From contig NZ_LABX01000157.1 of assembly GCF_001043915.1 (NCBI RefSeq), positions 1 to 33,039 on the forward strand: a DNA stretch of 33,039 nucleotides, given 5' to 3'. The notes under the pieces were generated by a model. The model saw only the letters and a program-made list of their open reading frames with translations. It did not search any database and was not told the origin of the DNA. The DNA is from Methylobacterium aquaticum (GTDB lineage: Bacteria; Pseudomonadota; Alphaproteobacteria; Rhizobiales; Beijerinckiaceae). This document shows positions 25,495 to 33,039 of the stretch, piece by piece (the stretch's first letter is position 1; each line of letters opens with the position of its first letter). A program made the translations under genes and the position numbers.

Positions 25495-27483
25495 ATGCGG
25501 ACTCCGTTCGTCCTGATCGCCGCTCTCCTCGCCCTCTCTCCGGCCCTGGCCGCCCCGATCAAGATCCCGGTCGCGGCCGAGGGCACCCGGCCCGCGCCCG
25601 GCGGCGTCGCCACCCTCGCCGAGGCCCTGAGCGAGGCCCGCCGCCGCCGTACCCGCGATCCCCGTGCGGCGATCGTCATCGCCCTCTCGCCCGGCACGCA
25701 TCGCCTCACGGAAGGCGTGCCTCTCGGCCGCCAGGATGGTGGCAGCGCCGGGGCGCCCCTGGTGATCCGCGGACCCGCCGACGGCTCGGCCCGCCTCGTC
25801 GGCAGCCTGCGCCTCGCGCCGGTCCCCCTCGATCCGGCGCTGGCGGCCCGTCTGCCGGCTGCGGCACGGGGCCAGGTGCGGGCCTACCGGCTGCCCCCGG
25901 CGGCGCGGGCGCCGGCCCGGATCCAGGCGCCCATCGTCCTCAACGTCCCGCCCGCGCCTCCGGCCTTCGAGGTGTTCGACGGCGAGGGCGCGATGCATCC
26001 GGCGCGCTGGCCGGCGGAGGGCTTCGCCACGGCGCAGGAGGGGGACGGGCCGGCCTTCACCCTGGCGGATCTCCCGCCGGGCGCCCTGCGCGACGAGCCG
26101 GACCTGTGGGCCGAGGGCTATTGGCGCTGGGGCTGGCTGTTCGAGGCGCTGCCGGTGGCGGGCACCCGCCCGAAGGAGTCGGGCGGGCGCCTGACCCTCG
26201 ACCGCACGCCCTACGAGGGCATCCGCGCCGGCGCACCGATCCGCCTCGTCCACCTGCTCGCCGGTCTCACCCGGCCCGGCACCTGGTGGCGCGACGCGAA
26301 GGCCGGGATTCTGCTCGCCTGGCCACGGGGTGGGGAGACGGTCGAGGTGTCGGTCGCCGAGACGTTGCTGTCGCTCGACGGGACGTCGCATCTGCGGATC
26401 GAATCCCTGCGCCTCGCCATGGCCCGGGGCGATCTCGTGCGCGTGCAGGGCGGGCGCGACGTGGTGATCGCCGACAGCGTGCTCTCCCTGGCCGGCTGGC
26501 GCGGGGCGGTGTTCACCGGGGCGCAAGGCAGCGGCCTCCAACGCTGTGACGTCGCCGGGACCGGCGCCGAGGCGGTGATCCTGTCGGGGGGAGACCGGCG
26601 CACCCTCACCCCGGGCGGCCTGTTCCTGCGCGACAGCCGCCTCACCGGCTATGCCCGCCGCGCGCCGACCCAGCATCCGGCGGTCGGCCTCGACGGCGTC
26701 GGCGCCGAGGTGGCGGGCAACTCCATCCATGATTCGCCGGCCTACGCGGTCCACATCCGCGGCAACGACCACCGGGTGACGGACAACGAGATCGCGAACC
26801 TGCTGCACGGCGCCACCGATACCGGGGCGATCTATGCCGGCCGCGACTGGACCGCGCGCGGCAGCGTGATCGCGGGCAATGTCCTGCACGACATCCGGGG
26901 CGGGGCCGACACCGAGGTGAAGGGCGTCTATCTCGACGACATGGCGAGCGGGTTCACGGTCACCGGCAACCTGTTCCTGCGGGTCGACCAGCCGGTCTTC
27001 ATCGGCGGCGGGCGCGACAACCGCGTCGAGGGCAACGTCTTCGTCGCGTCGAGCCCGGCGGTCCATGTCGATTCCCGTGGACAGACCTGGGCCCGGGACG
27101 CGGTCACCGATCCGCAATCGGAATTGCGCGCCGCCTATGCGGCGATGCCGGTGGACTCCTCCATCTGGCGGGCGCGCTACCCGCGGCTGCCGGGCCTGCT
27201 CTACGACCGTCCGGCGGTCGCGACCGGCAACGTCATCACCGACAACCTGCTGGTGCTGAGCGACCCGCCCCGCTTCACCGATGGCGGCGAGGCCGCCGAG
27301 CAGACCCTCGCCCGCAACCGCGGCCCGGCGACACGCGCGGCCGACCTGGAGGCGCGGATGCGAACCTCCGTGAACCCGGCCGATGTCGCCGGGCTCGCCG
27401 CGGCGAGCGGGCTCAGGCTGCCGACGATCCCGTCCGCCCGGATGCGCCGGTCCCTGACGGCCGGGGCGCCCTTCGGGCGCTGA
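25495..27483 (+). CDS. Secreted right-handed beta-helix repeat protein
   Basis: A 662-residue exported protein. Residues 1-20 form a signal peptide (MRTPFVLIAALLALSPALA). After an N-terminal region with LVIRGPADGSARLVGSLRL come repeated short strands with Asn turns: LRIESLRL, VVIADSVLSL, LQRCDVAGTG, LRDSRLTG, VAGNSIHDSPAYAVHIRGNDHRVTDNEI, VIAGNVLHDI, FTVTGNLFLRV, NRVEGNVFV. This ladder is typical of pectate-lyase-like parallel beta-helices (NosD/CASH type), found in polysaccharide lyases, epimerases and hydrolases. Placement in the polysaccharide locus suggests action on the exported polymer. The start at 25495 is fixed by the signal peptide. It overlaps the converging WecG-like gene by 71 bases. 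Confidence 0.85.
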   Translation: MRTPFVLIAALLALSPALAAPIKIPVAAEGTRPAPGGVATLAEALSEARRRRTRDPRAAIVIALSPGTHRLTEGVPLGRQDGGSAGAPLVIRGPADGSARLVGSLRLAPVPLDPALAARLPAAARGQVRAYRLPPAARAPARIQAPIVLNVPPAPPAFEVFDGEGAMHPARWPAEGFATAQEGDGPAFTLADLPPGALRDEPDLWAEGYWRWGWLFEALPVAGTRPKESGGRLTLDRTPYEGIRAGAPIRLVHLLAGLTRPGTWWRDAKAGILLAWPRGGETVEVSVAETLLSLDGTSHLRIESLRLAMARGDLVRVQGGRDVVIADSVLSLAGWRGAVFTGAQGSGLQRCDVAGTGAEAVILSGGDRRTLTPGGLFLRDSRLTGYARRAPTQHPAVGLDGVGAEVAGNSIHDSPAYAVHIRGNDHRVTDNEIANLLHGATDTGAIYAGRDWTARGSVIAGNVLHDIRGGADTEVKGVYLDDMASGFTVTGNLFLRVDQPVFIGGGRDNRVEGNVFVASSPAVHVDSRGQTWARDAVTDPQSELRAAYAAMPVDSSIWRARYPRLPGLLYDRPAVATGNVITDNLLVLSDPPRFTDGGEAAEQTLARNRGPATRAADLEARMRTSVNPADVAGLAAASGLRLPTIPSARMRRSLTAGAPFGR

Positions 27484-28243
27484 TCGCGTCGCGCGCGGCG
27501 ATCGCGAGGAAGCGCGGGATCGTGTCGAGGTAGCGCCGCCACAGGCGCCGCGGCTCGCGGGCGACGCGATAGGCCCATTCGAGCCCGGCGACCTGGAGCA
27601 TTTTCGGCGCCCGCGGGATGCGCCCCGTCGCGACGTCGAAAGCGGCGCCCACACCCATGGCGATCGTGCCCGGCAGGTGCGGGGCATGCGCCGCCATGAA
27701 CACTTCCTGCTTCGGCGTGCCGAGGCCGACCCAGACGATCTGCGCCCCCGAGGCGCGGATGCGCGCCCGCATCGCCTCGGTCTCGGTGTCGGTGAGGGGT
27801 CGGAAGGGCGGCGTCTCGATGCCGGCCACCTGGAGGCCAGGCACCCGGGCCCGCATCGTCGTGGCGAGCAGATCGGCGACGCCGTCGCCCCCGCCGAGAA
27901 AGTAATGGCGCCAGCCCTGGGCCGCGCCGGCCCGGCACACCGCCGCGACCGATTCGATCCCCGGCACCTGCCGCGTGGTGGACAGGCCGCGCCAGCGGCC
28001 GATCCAGCTCACGGGCCGGCCATCCGCGCAGACGAGCAGGGCGTCGTGATGGGCGGCCCGCAAGGCGGCGTCGGTCTGCGCCCTCACCACCCCGTGGGCA
28101 TCGCGAAACACCACGAAGGTGCCGGGCTGCGCCGGCCCGGCGGCGAGGCGGCGACCCAAGGCGGCGATGAGACCGTCCATGTCGGTGGCCGACACCGGAA
28201 CGCCGCCGATCGTGAAGGAGGGAACGAGGGGATCGTGGGCCAT
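27413..28243 (-). CDS. WecG/TagA/CpsF family glycosyltransferase (GT26)
   Basis: A 276-residue GT26 enzyme, the family of WecG (ManNAcA transfer in enterobacterial common antigen) and TagA. Seen are DAHGVV (48-53), the substrate-site VCADGRPVSW (71-80) with Asp74, LGGGDGVADLL (116-126), the family signature VWVGLGTPKQE (170-180) and GVGAAFD (197-203). The C-terminal RAPKMLQVAGLEWAYRVAREP is the usual membrane-contact segment. It probably adds the second sugar to an undecaprenyl-linked primer. The ATG at 28243 sits four bases after the stop of the GT4 gene. The last 23 codons overlap the 3' end of the beta-helix gene on the other strand. Confidence 0.9.
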   Translation of the reverse strand: MAHDPLVPSFTIGGVPVSATDMDGLIAALGRRLAAGPAQPGTFVVFRDAHGVVRAQTDAALRAAHHDALLVCADGRPVSWIGRWRGLSTTRQVPGIESVAAVCRAGAAQGWRHYFLGGGDGVADLLATTMRARVPGLQVAGIETPPFRPLTDTETEAMRARIRASGAQIVWVGLGTPKQEVFMAAHAPHLPGTIAMGVGAAFDVATGRIPRAPKMLQVAGLEWAYRVAREPRRLWRRYLDTIPRFLAIAARDAISARRAPRPSGTGASGRTGSSAA

Positions 28244-28247
28244 GGCA

Positions 28248-29450
28248 TCAGGTTCCCGTTCTGGCGGGAGCCGCCTCGGCCGCACGCGCGGCGATGGCGT
28301 CCCGGTAGATGTCGAGGAGGGCGCGGGTGGTGACGTCCTCGTGCCAGGCGCGCTCGTAGACCGCCCGGGCCTCCCGCCCCATGGCGGCGGCCCCCGCGGG
28401 ATCGCCGGTGATGCGGCCGAGGGCGCCGGCGAGGTCGGACGGGTCGCCCGGCGCCGCGAGGAGGCCCGTCACCCCGTCCGTGACGAGGCCCGCGAGGGCG
28501 CCGATGCGCGAGGCGACCACCGGGGTGCCCGCCGCGAAGGCTTCCGCCACCACCATCGGCAGGCCCTCGTACCAGAGTGACGGCACCACCAGGGCGCAGG
28601 CCCGCGCCATCTCGGCCCGGACCGAATCCGCCGGCAGGGCGCCCTTGAGGTCGAGGCCCGGATGCCCGGCGAGCGCCTGCGCCAGCGGCCCCTCGCCGAT
28701 CACCGTGACCCGCGCGCCCGCGCGGGTTGCGGCCTCGGCGAGGGTGGTCACGCCCTTCTCGGGGCTCAGCCGGCCGACATAGAGCAGGCCCTGCCGCGGG
28801 CCGTCCGTGGGGAGCCCCGGATCGGGCAGCCCGTTCGGGCGGATGCGGATCTTGTCCGCCGGGAGGCCCGCCGCGATGAAACGGTCACGGGCGAAGGGAG
28901 TGAGGGCGATGAGCCGGTCGACATCCCGCCGCCAGGTGCCGGCCCGGCGGTGATGGTCGATCATCCGGGCGACCGCGAGGGAGCCGGCGCGCGAGCCGCG
29001 GTAGCAGGCAAACCGCACCGCCTGATAGGGCGAGCCGGCGACGCACAGCTCGCAGGGCGCGCCGTCGCGCATCAGGAAGGCGTTGGCGCAGAGCAGGCGG
29101 TAATTGTGCAGCGTCTGCACCGTGGCGTAGCCGGCGGCCCGCGCCGCCGCGTGGATGCCGGGGGAGAGCAGCGGGAAGAAGTTGTGAACGTGGATCACGT
29201 CCGGCGCGAAGCGGCGCGCCGCCGCCATCACCCGGGCGATGCCCTCCGGCGCCTGCGGCGCCGCGACCGCCGCGCGCAGCCGGGAGAGGCCAGATTCGAT
29301 CGCCCCGTTGTCGAGGAACACCGCCTCGACCGCGCAGCCCGCTCGGTCGAGGGCGGCGAGGTCGCGGGCCACCGCCGCATCCTCACCACCACGGACCTGG
29401 TAGCGGTTATGGGCGACGAGGACGCGCAGAGGAGGCGTGCCGCCGCTCAT
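28248..29450 (-). CDS. Glycosyltransferase family 4 with Cys-rich insert
   Basis: A 400-residue GT-B glycosyltransferase. N-terminal LRVLVAHNRYQVRGGEDAAV and VIHVHNFFPLLSPGIH are typical of a GT4 subgroup from polysaccharide loci. So is the Cys-containing insert (LLCANAFLMRDGAPCELC, ending FACYRGS). The donor half has LLYVGRLSPEKGV, VTVIGEGPL and VVPSLWYEGLPMVVAEAFAAGTPVVAS with the EX7E motif. The ATG at 29450 (MSGGTPPLRVLVAH) is chosen. The frame runs on to 29762, but that part is Arg/Gly/Pro/Ser-rich and unlike the family. It forms a minus-strand pair with the WecG-like gene (four-base gap). Confidence 0.9.
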   Translation of the reverse strand: MSGGTPPLRVLVAHNRYQVRGGEDAAVARDLAALDRAGCAVEAVFLDNGAIESGLSRLRAAVAAPQAPEGIARVMAAARRFAPDVIHVHNFFPLLSPGIHAAARAAGYATVQTLHNYRLLCANAFLMRDGAPCELCVAGSPYQAVRFACYRGSRAGSLAVARMIDHHRRAGTWRRDVDRLIALTPFARDRFIAAGLPADKIRIRPNGLPDPGLPTDGPRQGLLYVGRLSPEKGVTTLAEAATRAGARVTVIGEGPLAQALAGHPGLDLKGALPADSVRAEMARACALVVPSLWYEGLPMVVAEAFAAGTPVVASRIGALAGLVTDGVTGLLAAPGDPSDLAGALGRITGDPAGAAAMGREARAVYERAWHEDVTTRALLDIYRDAIAARAAEAAPARTGT

Positions 29451-29793
29451 CGGTGCCGTCCGCGGGCCGCCGCCACCGCAGGGCGGACGAACGGCCTGCC
29501 CAATCGCGCGCGGCCCCCCGGTCCCTGCATCGTCCGACCGTCCTGGACGGCGGCGAGACGAGCGCGCCGGAATGCGTCGCGATGGCGAGTCCTTGCCGTC
29601 TTCGTCGTCATCGCTTCCACCCCGATCTCCGCACCCGCCCGGCCGCTCCGGAACGTTGACCGCTCGCCCGATCGCGCTGGATTCATCCCGCGTCGAGAGC
29701 ATCCGGCCCGGTTCCGTCGTTCTTCCGAAGGATATCCGGGACGACGACGGGCCATGTGCCACTGAGATAACGCGTAAATCGGGGAGGATTCAG

Positions 29794-29964
29794 TTGCGGA
29801 AGACTACCGACGCCGCGGGGTCAGGGTGGTTTGACGCAACTCGTCATGCCGGCGTGATGATGGGAGGCATGGTTGTTCTAGACCACTCCCGGCACCGGCG
29901 GGGGGCGGAATTGTGCTGCGGCCGCAGCTACCTATCCGCCCTGGAGCGCGCAGGATGCCGTTAG
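29794..29964 (+). CDS. Possible small ORF with TTG start, weak
   Basis: 56 codons beginning MRKTTDAAGSGWFD if TTG is read as Met, ending ERAGCR. GGGGAGGA (29781-29788) lies five bases before the TTG, an excellent ribosome-binding site. Third-position G/C is clearly lower than in the surrounding genes, there are two adjacent Cys, and no domain is recognised. It may be a real small protein, a leader peptide, or chance. Confidence 0.22.
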   Translation: MRKTTDAAGSGWFDATRHAGVMMGGMVVLDHSRHRRGAELCCGRSYLSALERAGCR

Positions 29965-29988
29965 GCCATGGGGCCCGCCGGCCGGGGT

Positions 29989-30003
29989 CGGGCGGGCCGC
30001 CCG
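29989..30003 (-). terminator. Short hairpin after the Gfo/Idh gene
   Basis: CGGGCG / CGCCCG with a three-base loop, 23 bases past the minus-strand stop at 30027. No T-run follows. It is a weak terminator candidate in a very GC-rich stretch. Confidence 0.28.
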
Positions 30004-30026
30004 GGTGTGACGCGATGTCCGACCCG

Positions 30027-31031
30027 TCAGCCCCGGGTAGCGCCCCCGGTCCCGCCGCGGGCCAGGATGGCCTCGACGACCTCCTGGACCTCCAGCGCCT
30101 CCGCCAGGGTGGCGAGGGAATGGGGCTCGCCGCGGGTCATCCGGGCCACGCCCTCGAGCTGGCGCCGCAGGGCGATCGGGCGGGCGCGCTCGTTCGGGAT
30201 CGCGTCGGGCGCGGGCGCGAAGGTGCCGTCCGGTTCTCCCCGCTCGGCGATCGCCCAGTCGCGCAGGCGGACGGCGCCGGCCTCGCCCTCCAGCGTCCAG
30301 GTGTTGTGATCGTCGAGCGCGGTCTCGCCGACCCGCCCGCGCAGGACCACCGGCACGGCCCCGGCGGTGAACGTCGCGTCGACCGCCCGCTCGGAGCGGC
30401 CGGGTTCCGGAAACACCGCCTGCGCCCGGAGGTCGTCCAGGGGGCCGAGCAGGCGGCGGCTGAGGAACAGGAAATGCGACACCACCTCCCGGGTGAAGCC
30501 GCCCTCCTGCGGCGCGTCGAGCCAGCCCGCGGCATCGGCCTGCCAGCCCCGCGGCCAGCGCGCGAAGGCGACCTCGATGGTCAGGCGGCGCGGCGCACCG
30601 ACCGCGCCCTCCGTGATCCATTGTGCCAGGGTGGCGACCCCGAGGGAGGAGGCGAACGGGAAGTTCACCGCCCCGCGACCGCCGGCCGTCGCCACGAAGT
30701 CGCGCGCCTCGGCGAGGTCGACGGCGAGCGGCTTCTCGCAGAACACGCTCCGCCCCGCGGCACAAGCCGCCCGGGCATGGCCGAGATGCGAGGCGGGCGG
30801 GGAGGCGATGTAGACGCAGTCGCTCGCCGCCACGACGGCGGCGGCCTCCGTCAGCAGGGGCAGGGAGGGGAAGCGTGCGGCGATGCGCGCCCGCGCCGCC
30901 GGATCCGGGTCCCACAGGGCGGCGATCCGGACCGCCGCGTCGTCCTGGCCGAGGATGGCGTTCACCATGCGCTCGCCCATGATGCCGGCGCCGATGATGC
31001 CGAGGGCGAGGGGGGATGAGGGCTGGCGCAT
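30027..31031 (-). CDS. Gfo/Idh/MocA family oxidoreductase
   Basis: A 334-residue NAD(P)-dependent oxidoreductase. The Rossmann motif GIIGAGIMGERM is at 11-22, after which ALWDPDPAARARIAARF and VYIASPPASHLGHARAA lead to the diagnostic CEKPLA (about 97-102). The C-terminal half has the mixed-sheet domain with EVVSHFLFLSRRLLGP, consistent with a sugar or inositol dehydrogenase relative. Near a polysaccharide locus it could form an unusual nucleotide sugar, but catabolic roles are equally common. No partner gene touches it: the flanks are a gene-poor region on each side. Repeat copy C begins 29 bases upstream of the start, between it and any promoter further away. Confidence 0.88.
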   Translation of the reverse strand: MRQPSSPLALGIIGAGIMGERMVNAILGQDDAAVRIAALWDPDPAARARIAARFPSLPLLTEAAAVVAASDCVYIASPPASHLGHARAACAAGRSVFCEKPLAVDLAEARDFVATAGGRGAVNFPFASSLGVATLAQWITEGAVGAPRRLTIEVAFARWPRGWQADAAGWLDAPQEGGFTREVVSHFLFLSRRLLGPLDDLRAQAVFPEPGRSERAVDATFTAGAVPVVLRGRVGETALDDHNTWTLEGEAGAVRLRDWAIAERGEPDGTFAPAPDAIPNERARPIALRRQLEGVARMTRGEPHSLATLAEALEVQEVVEAILARGGTGGATRG

Positions 31032-31060
31032 CGGGGCTCCTGAATGCCGAGGCGCCCGTC

Positions 31061-31237
31061 ATAATATCAACGGTCGTTGAAGACGACCTTTGGTTCCGTT
31101 CGCGGATCGTCGCCCAGCTCCTGGTTTGGCATCGACTCTTGAGCTTGGCATCGACCATTCGAGATGGGTCGACGGCCTCGTCGATCTCGGGGCTGCCCGA
31201 GATCGAATCGATGCGGCAGCATCTCCTGCCATTGCAC
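31061..31237. repeat. Hairpin-built mobile-like repeat, copy C (opposite orientation)
   Basis: About 177 bases in reverse orientation to copies A and B. It starts ATAATATCAACGGTCGTT and ends near TGCCATTGCA. Hairpins kept are GGTCGT/ACGACC (31073-31089), the internal TCGATCTCGGG / CCCGAGATCGA stem (around 31177-31206), and GATGC/GCATC with loop (31209-31222). The ends are more worn than in copy B. It lies directly upstream of the Gfo/Idh start and may separate that gene from its former promoter. Confidence 0.75.
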
Positions 31238-31400
31238 CCTGCCAAAGCGCGTGGGCTGAGCCGCGCATCAGGAGGCGGGTGCCGGGCATCCGGGTGAGGG
31301 TGGCGGGAAGATCCTCGGCGATCTGCTCGGCGATGTGATCCTGCTCCGTATCGCCCCTGTTGGCTGGCGCGCCCGCAGGACGACGAGGGAGGCCAAACCG
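31238..31400 (-). pseudogene. Possible gene remnant cut off by repeat copy C
   Basis: Read on the minus strand, this stretch gives [17 protein letters not shown], then ATLTRMPGTRLLMRGSAHALW, with about 80% G/C at third positions, as in the real genes nearby. The frame then runs into repeat copy C without a stop at the junction. It has no clear start in the AT-rich side and no recognised family. It could be the remains of a gene interrupted by the element, or chance. Confidence 0.22.
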
Positions 31401-31521
31401 TCTTTGGTTCCCAGGGCCACAAAAAAATATCCTGACTGTCTCCCGTCCTGGCAAAAAGCATTTTTTAAGGAAATTACCTCAGCGTAACCGCGATATAACA
31501 TACCATCTTACCGATAGAAAT

Positions 31522-33039
31522 ATGGGTCAAGCGATGTTCAGGCTCAGCATCGGCCGCAAGCTGGCTTTGTCATCGGCCGTCACGGCCTTGTTCGTCGGTG
31601 CGGCCGTCTACAACCAGTGGTCCAGCAACACGGAGATCCGTGCGGCGAACGACACGGTGGCGCGGGAGGAGACGATCCTGCGCGGGATCACGCAGGCGCA
31701 GCTCGCCGTCAGCCGGATCCAGCTGAGCGCCAAGGCCGTCGAACTGGCACGCGATGCCGCGGCGGCCGATGCGGCCGTGGCGGCGGCGCTGAACGAAGCG
31801 CAGGCTGCCGCCAAGGGGCTCGAACGGCCGATCGCGATCGCTCTCAAGCCCGAGGTCCTGCGGGAGAGCGGGCGCACCGTGCGGGAGCTGGCGGACGCGG
31901 TGAAGGCCTATGCGCAGATCGGCCGGGCGGATCTCTCCGGGCGGCCGGTCGATGCGGCGGCGGCGGCGGCGTCCCGTGCCGGGATCGCCGCCCTGATCGG
32001 GCGGGCCGAGACGACGATCGGCGAAGCGGTCGTCAACGCCAACCGCTTCACCCACGAGGCGATGACGGCCGCGTCGGAGCGGATCGCCTCCGCGACGCGG
32101 ATCGGTCTGCTCACGGGCGCGGCGATGCTGCTCAGCCTGCTCACGGCGGTCGTCGTGCTGATGGTCAATATCCAGCGGCCGATCCTGCGGCTCGTGGCGG
32201 TGCTGGACCGGATGGCGGCCGGCGAGGTCGATGCCACGATTGCCGAGAGCCGGCGCGGCGACGAGATCGGGGCGCTGGGCCGCGCCGTCGAGACCATCAA
32301 GGCCATGGTCGCCCGCAAGGCGGCGGAGGAGGCCGAGCGGCGCCAGATCGCCGATGCGGCGGCGGCGGCGGCCCGTCGGCACGCCACGCTGGAACTTGCC
32401 AACGGCTTCGAGGCGGCGGTGGGCGAGGTCGTCCGCACGGTCTCTGCCGCCGCCACCGAGCTTCAGGCCACCGCCCGGTCGATGGCGTCGATGGCGGCCG
32501 AGACGGCGTCGCAATCGACCAGCGTCGCCGCGGCGGCCGAGGAGGCGGCGACCAATGTCGGCACGGTCGCGGCGGCGGCGGAAGAGCTGGGCGCGTCGAT
32601 TTCCGAGATCGGCCGTCAGGTCGAGGGCTCGGCCGGTCTCGCCCAGGCCGCCGTCGGGGAGGCCGACAAGACCGGCCATCTCGTGCAGGCGCTGAAGACC
32701 ACCTCGGCCCGGATCGGCGACATGGTCGGGCTGATCTCCAACATCGCCAGCCAGACCAATCTTCTGGCGCTCAACGCGACGATCGAGGCGGCGCGTGCCG
32801 GCGAGGCCGGCCGCGGCTTCGCCGTGGTCGCCGCGGAGGTGAAGGAACTGGCGAACCAAACGGCCCGCGCGACGGAGGAGATCGCCCGCCAGATCGGCGA
32901 GGTCCAGGGCGTGACCGACCAGACCGTGGGGGCGATCGATGCGATCACCGGCCGGATCCGCGAGATCGACGCCGTGGTCACCTCGATCGCCGCGGCCGTC
33001 ACCCAGCAGGGGGCGGCGACGCAGGAGATCGTGCGCAAC
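31522..33039 (+). CDS. Methyl-accepting chemotaxis protein, 3' end outside the window
   Basis: 506 codons are present and the frame is still open at the right edge. TM1 is at about 14-30 and TM2 at about 193-214. Between them is a roughly 160-residue Ala-rich helical sensor, best fitting a four-helix-bundle type rather than Cache or HBM. HAMP spans about 215-270. The signalling domain reads through its tip [15 protein letters not shown] and [15 protein letters not shown] (about 410-440) to [11 protein letters not shown]. The start is ATG 31522 ([15 protein letters not shown]) or 31534. It shares the tip with the receptor at 5467-7434 but not its sensor. Upstream DNA is AT-rich, unlike anything else in the window. 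Confidence 0.9.
   Translation, partial: MGQAMFRLSIGRKLALSSAVTALFVGAAVYNQWSSNTEIRAANDTVAREETILRGITQAQLAVSRIQLSAKAVELARDAAAADAAVAAALNEAQAAAKGLERPIAIALKPEVLRESGRTVRELADAVKAYAQIGRADLSGRPVDAAAAAASRAGIAALIGRAETTIGEAVVNANRFTHEAMTAASERIASATRIGLLTGAAMLLSLLTAVVVLMVNIQRPILRLVAVLDRMAAGEVDATIAESRRGDEIGALGRAVETIKAMVARKAAEEAERRQIADAAAAAARRHATLELANGFEAAVGEVVRTVSAAATELQATARSMASMAAETASQSTSVAAAAEEAATNVGTVAAAAEELGASISEIGRQVEGSAGLAQAAVGEADKTGHLVQALKTTSARIGDMVGLISNIASQTNLLALNATIEAARAGEAGRGFAVVAAEVKELANQTARATEEIARQIGEVQGVTDQTVGAIDAITGRIREIDAVVTSIAAAVTQQGAATQEIVRN

Larger units (their letters stand above)
29451..30026. other. 576-base region without a confident gene
   Basis: It lies between the start of the GT4 gene and the end of the Gfo/Idh gene, both on the minus strand. 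The part next to the GT4 gene (29451-29760) is GC-rich and reads in several frames as low-complexity peptide. 29760-29880 is noticeably richer in A/T and is the likeliest promoter zone for the minus-strand glycosyltransferase pair. It also contains a possible 56-codon plus-strand ORF (29794-29964). A small hairpin sits at 29989-30003. Confidence 0.5.
31032..31521. other. 490-base region: repeat copy C, a possible gene remnant and an AT-rich promoter zone
   Basis: From left to right it holds copy C of the mobile-like repeat (31061-31237), a minus-strand stretch with coding-like base use (about 31238-31400), and about 100 bases of strikingly A/T-rich sequence (31418-31520, with a run of seven A at 31423) that should contain the promoter of the chemoreceptor at 31522. 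No intact gene is visible. Confidence 0.6.

Noticed and set aside
29451..29762. In-frame N-terminal extension of the GT4 protein
   Set aside because: The added 104 residues are Arg/Ser/Gly/Pro-rich and unlike GT4 N-termini, which begin at the strand LRVLVAH.
31431..31446. TGGCAAAAAGCA as a sigma-54 promoter of the chemoreceptor
   Set aside because: The GG to GC spacing is six bases instead of ten.

Overview
The window reads as chromosomal DNA of a very GC-rich alphaproteobacterium, most likely Methylobacterium/Methylorubrum or a close relative in Hyphomicrobiales. This is inferred from strong G/C bias at third codon positions, the gltA / gltX / comEC neighbourhood, the protein types, and short palindromic intergenic repeats typical of that order. 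No tRNA, rRNA, CRISPR array, transposase or integrase gene was seen.

Layout. (1) 1-1700: a palindromic repeat region, a divergent LuxI-type acyl-homoserine-lactone synthase without a LuxR partner in view, and two unrecognised small genes. (2) 1704-5271: a minus-strand pair (glycoside hydrolase-like protein and PIG-L/LmbE deacetylase) divergent from ferredoxin-NADP reductase and an Asp/Glu/hydantoin-racemase family protein. (3) 5467-7434: an HBM-domain chemoreceptor. (4) 7512-11345: a plus-strand metabolic run holding an isocitrate-lyase/PEP-mutase superfamily enzyme, a double-GNAT protein, a sugar-acid type SDR and a DenD-like dehydrogenase, suggestive of sugar-acid or C3/C4 acid catabolism. 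(5) 11594-17203: core genes gltA, gltX and comEC. (6) 17246-29450: a surface polysaccharide locus with two GT4 glycosyltransferases, a polysaccharide deacetylase, a FemAB/GNAT-like protein, a Wzx-type flippase, a Wzy/WaaL-type polymerase, a Wzc-like co-polymerase with a worn kinase domain, a secreted beta-helix protein and a WecG/TagA-type glycosyltransferase. The initiating phosphoglycosyl transferase and the outer-membrane exporter are not in view. (7) 30027-33039: a Gfo/Idh/MocA oxidoreductase and a second chemoreceptor that runs off the right edge.

Four things stand out. The glycoside hydrolase appears to be a circularly permuted TIM barrel: it starts at strand 4 with the acid/base WNEP motif and ends with strands 1-3. 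Three copies of a 125-177 bp hairpin-built mobile-like element (13117, 25330, 31061) keep their stems, in one case through a compensatory change. A separate palindromic repeat family (18-42, 116-227, 11423-11520) shows a compensated base pair and a clean 14-bp duplication. Several enzymes lack residues their families normally need: the LuxI homologue, the racemase homologue, and the tyrosines of the Wzc homologue.

Everything was read by eye. Protein families are assigned from motifs and remembered family features, not from database searches.
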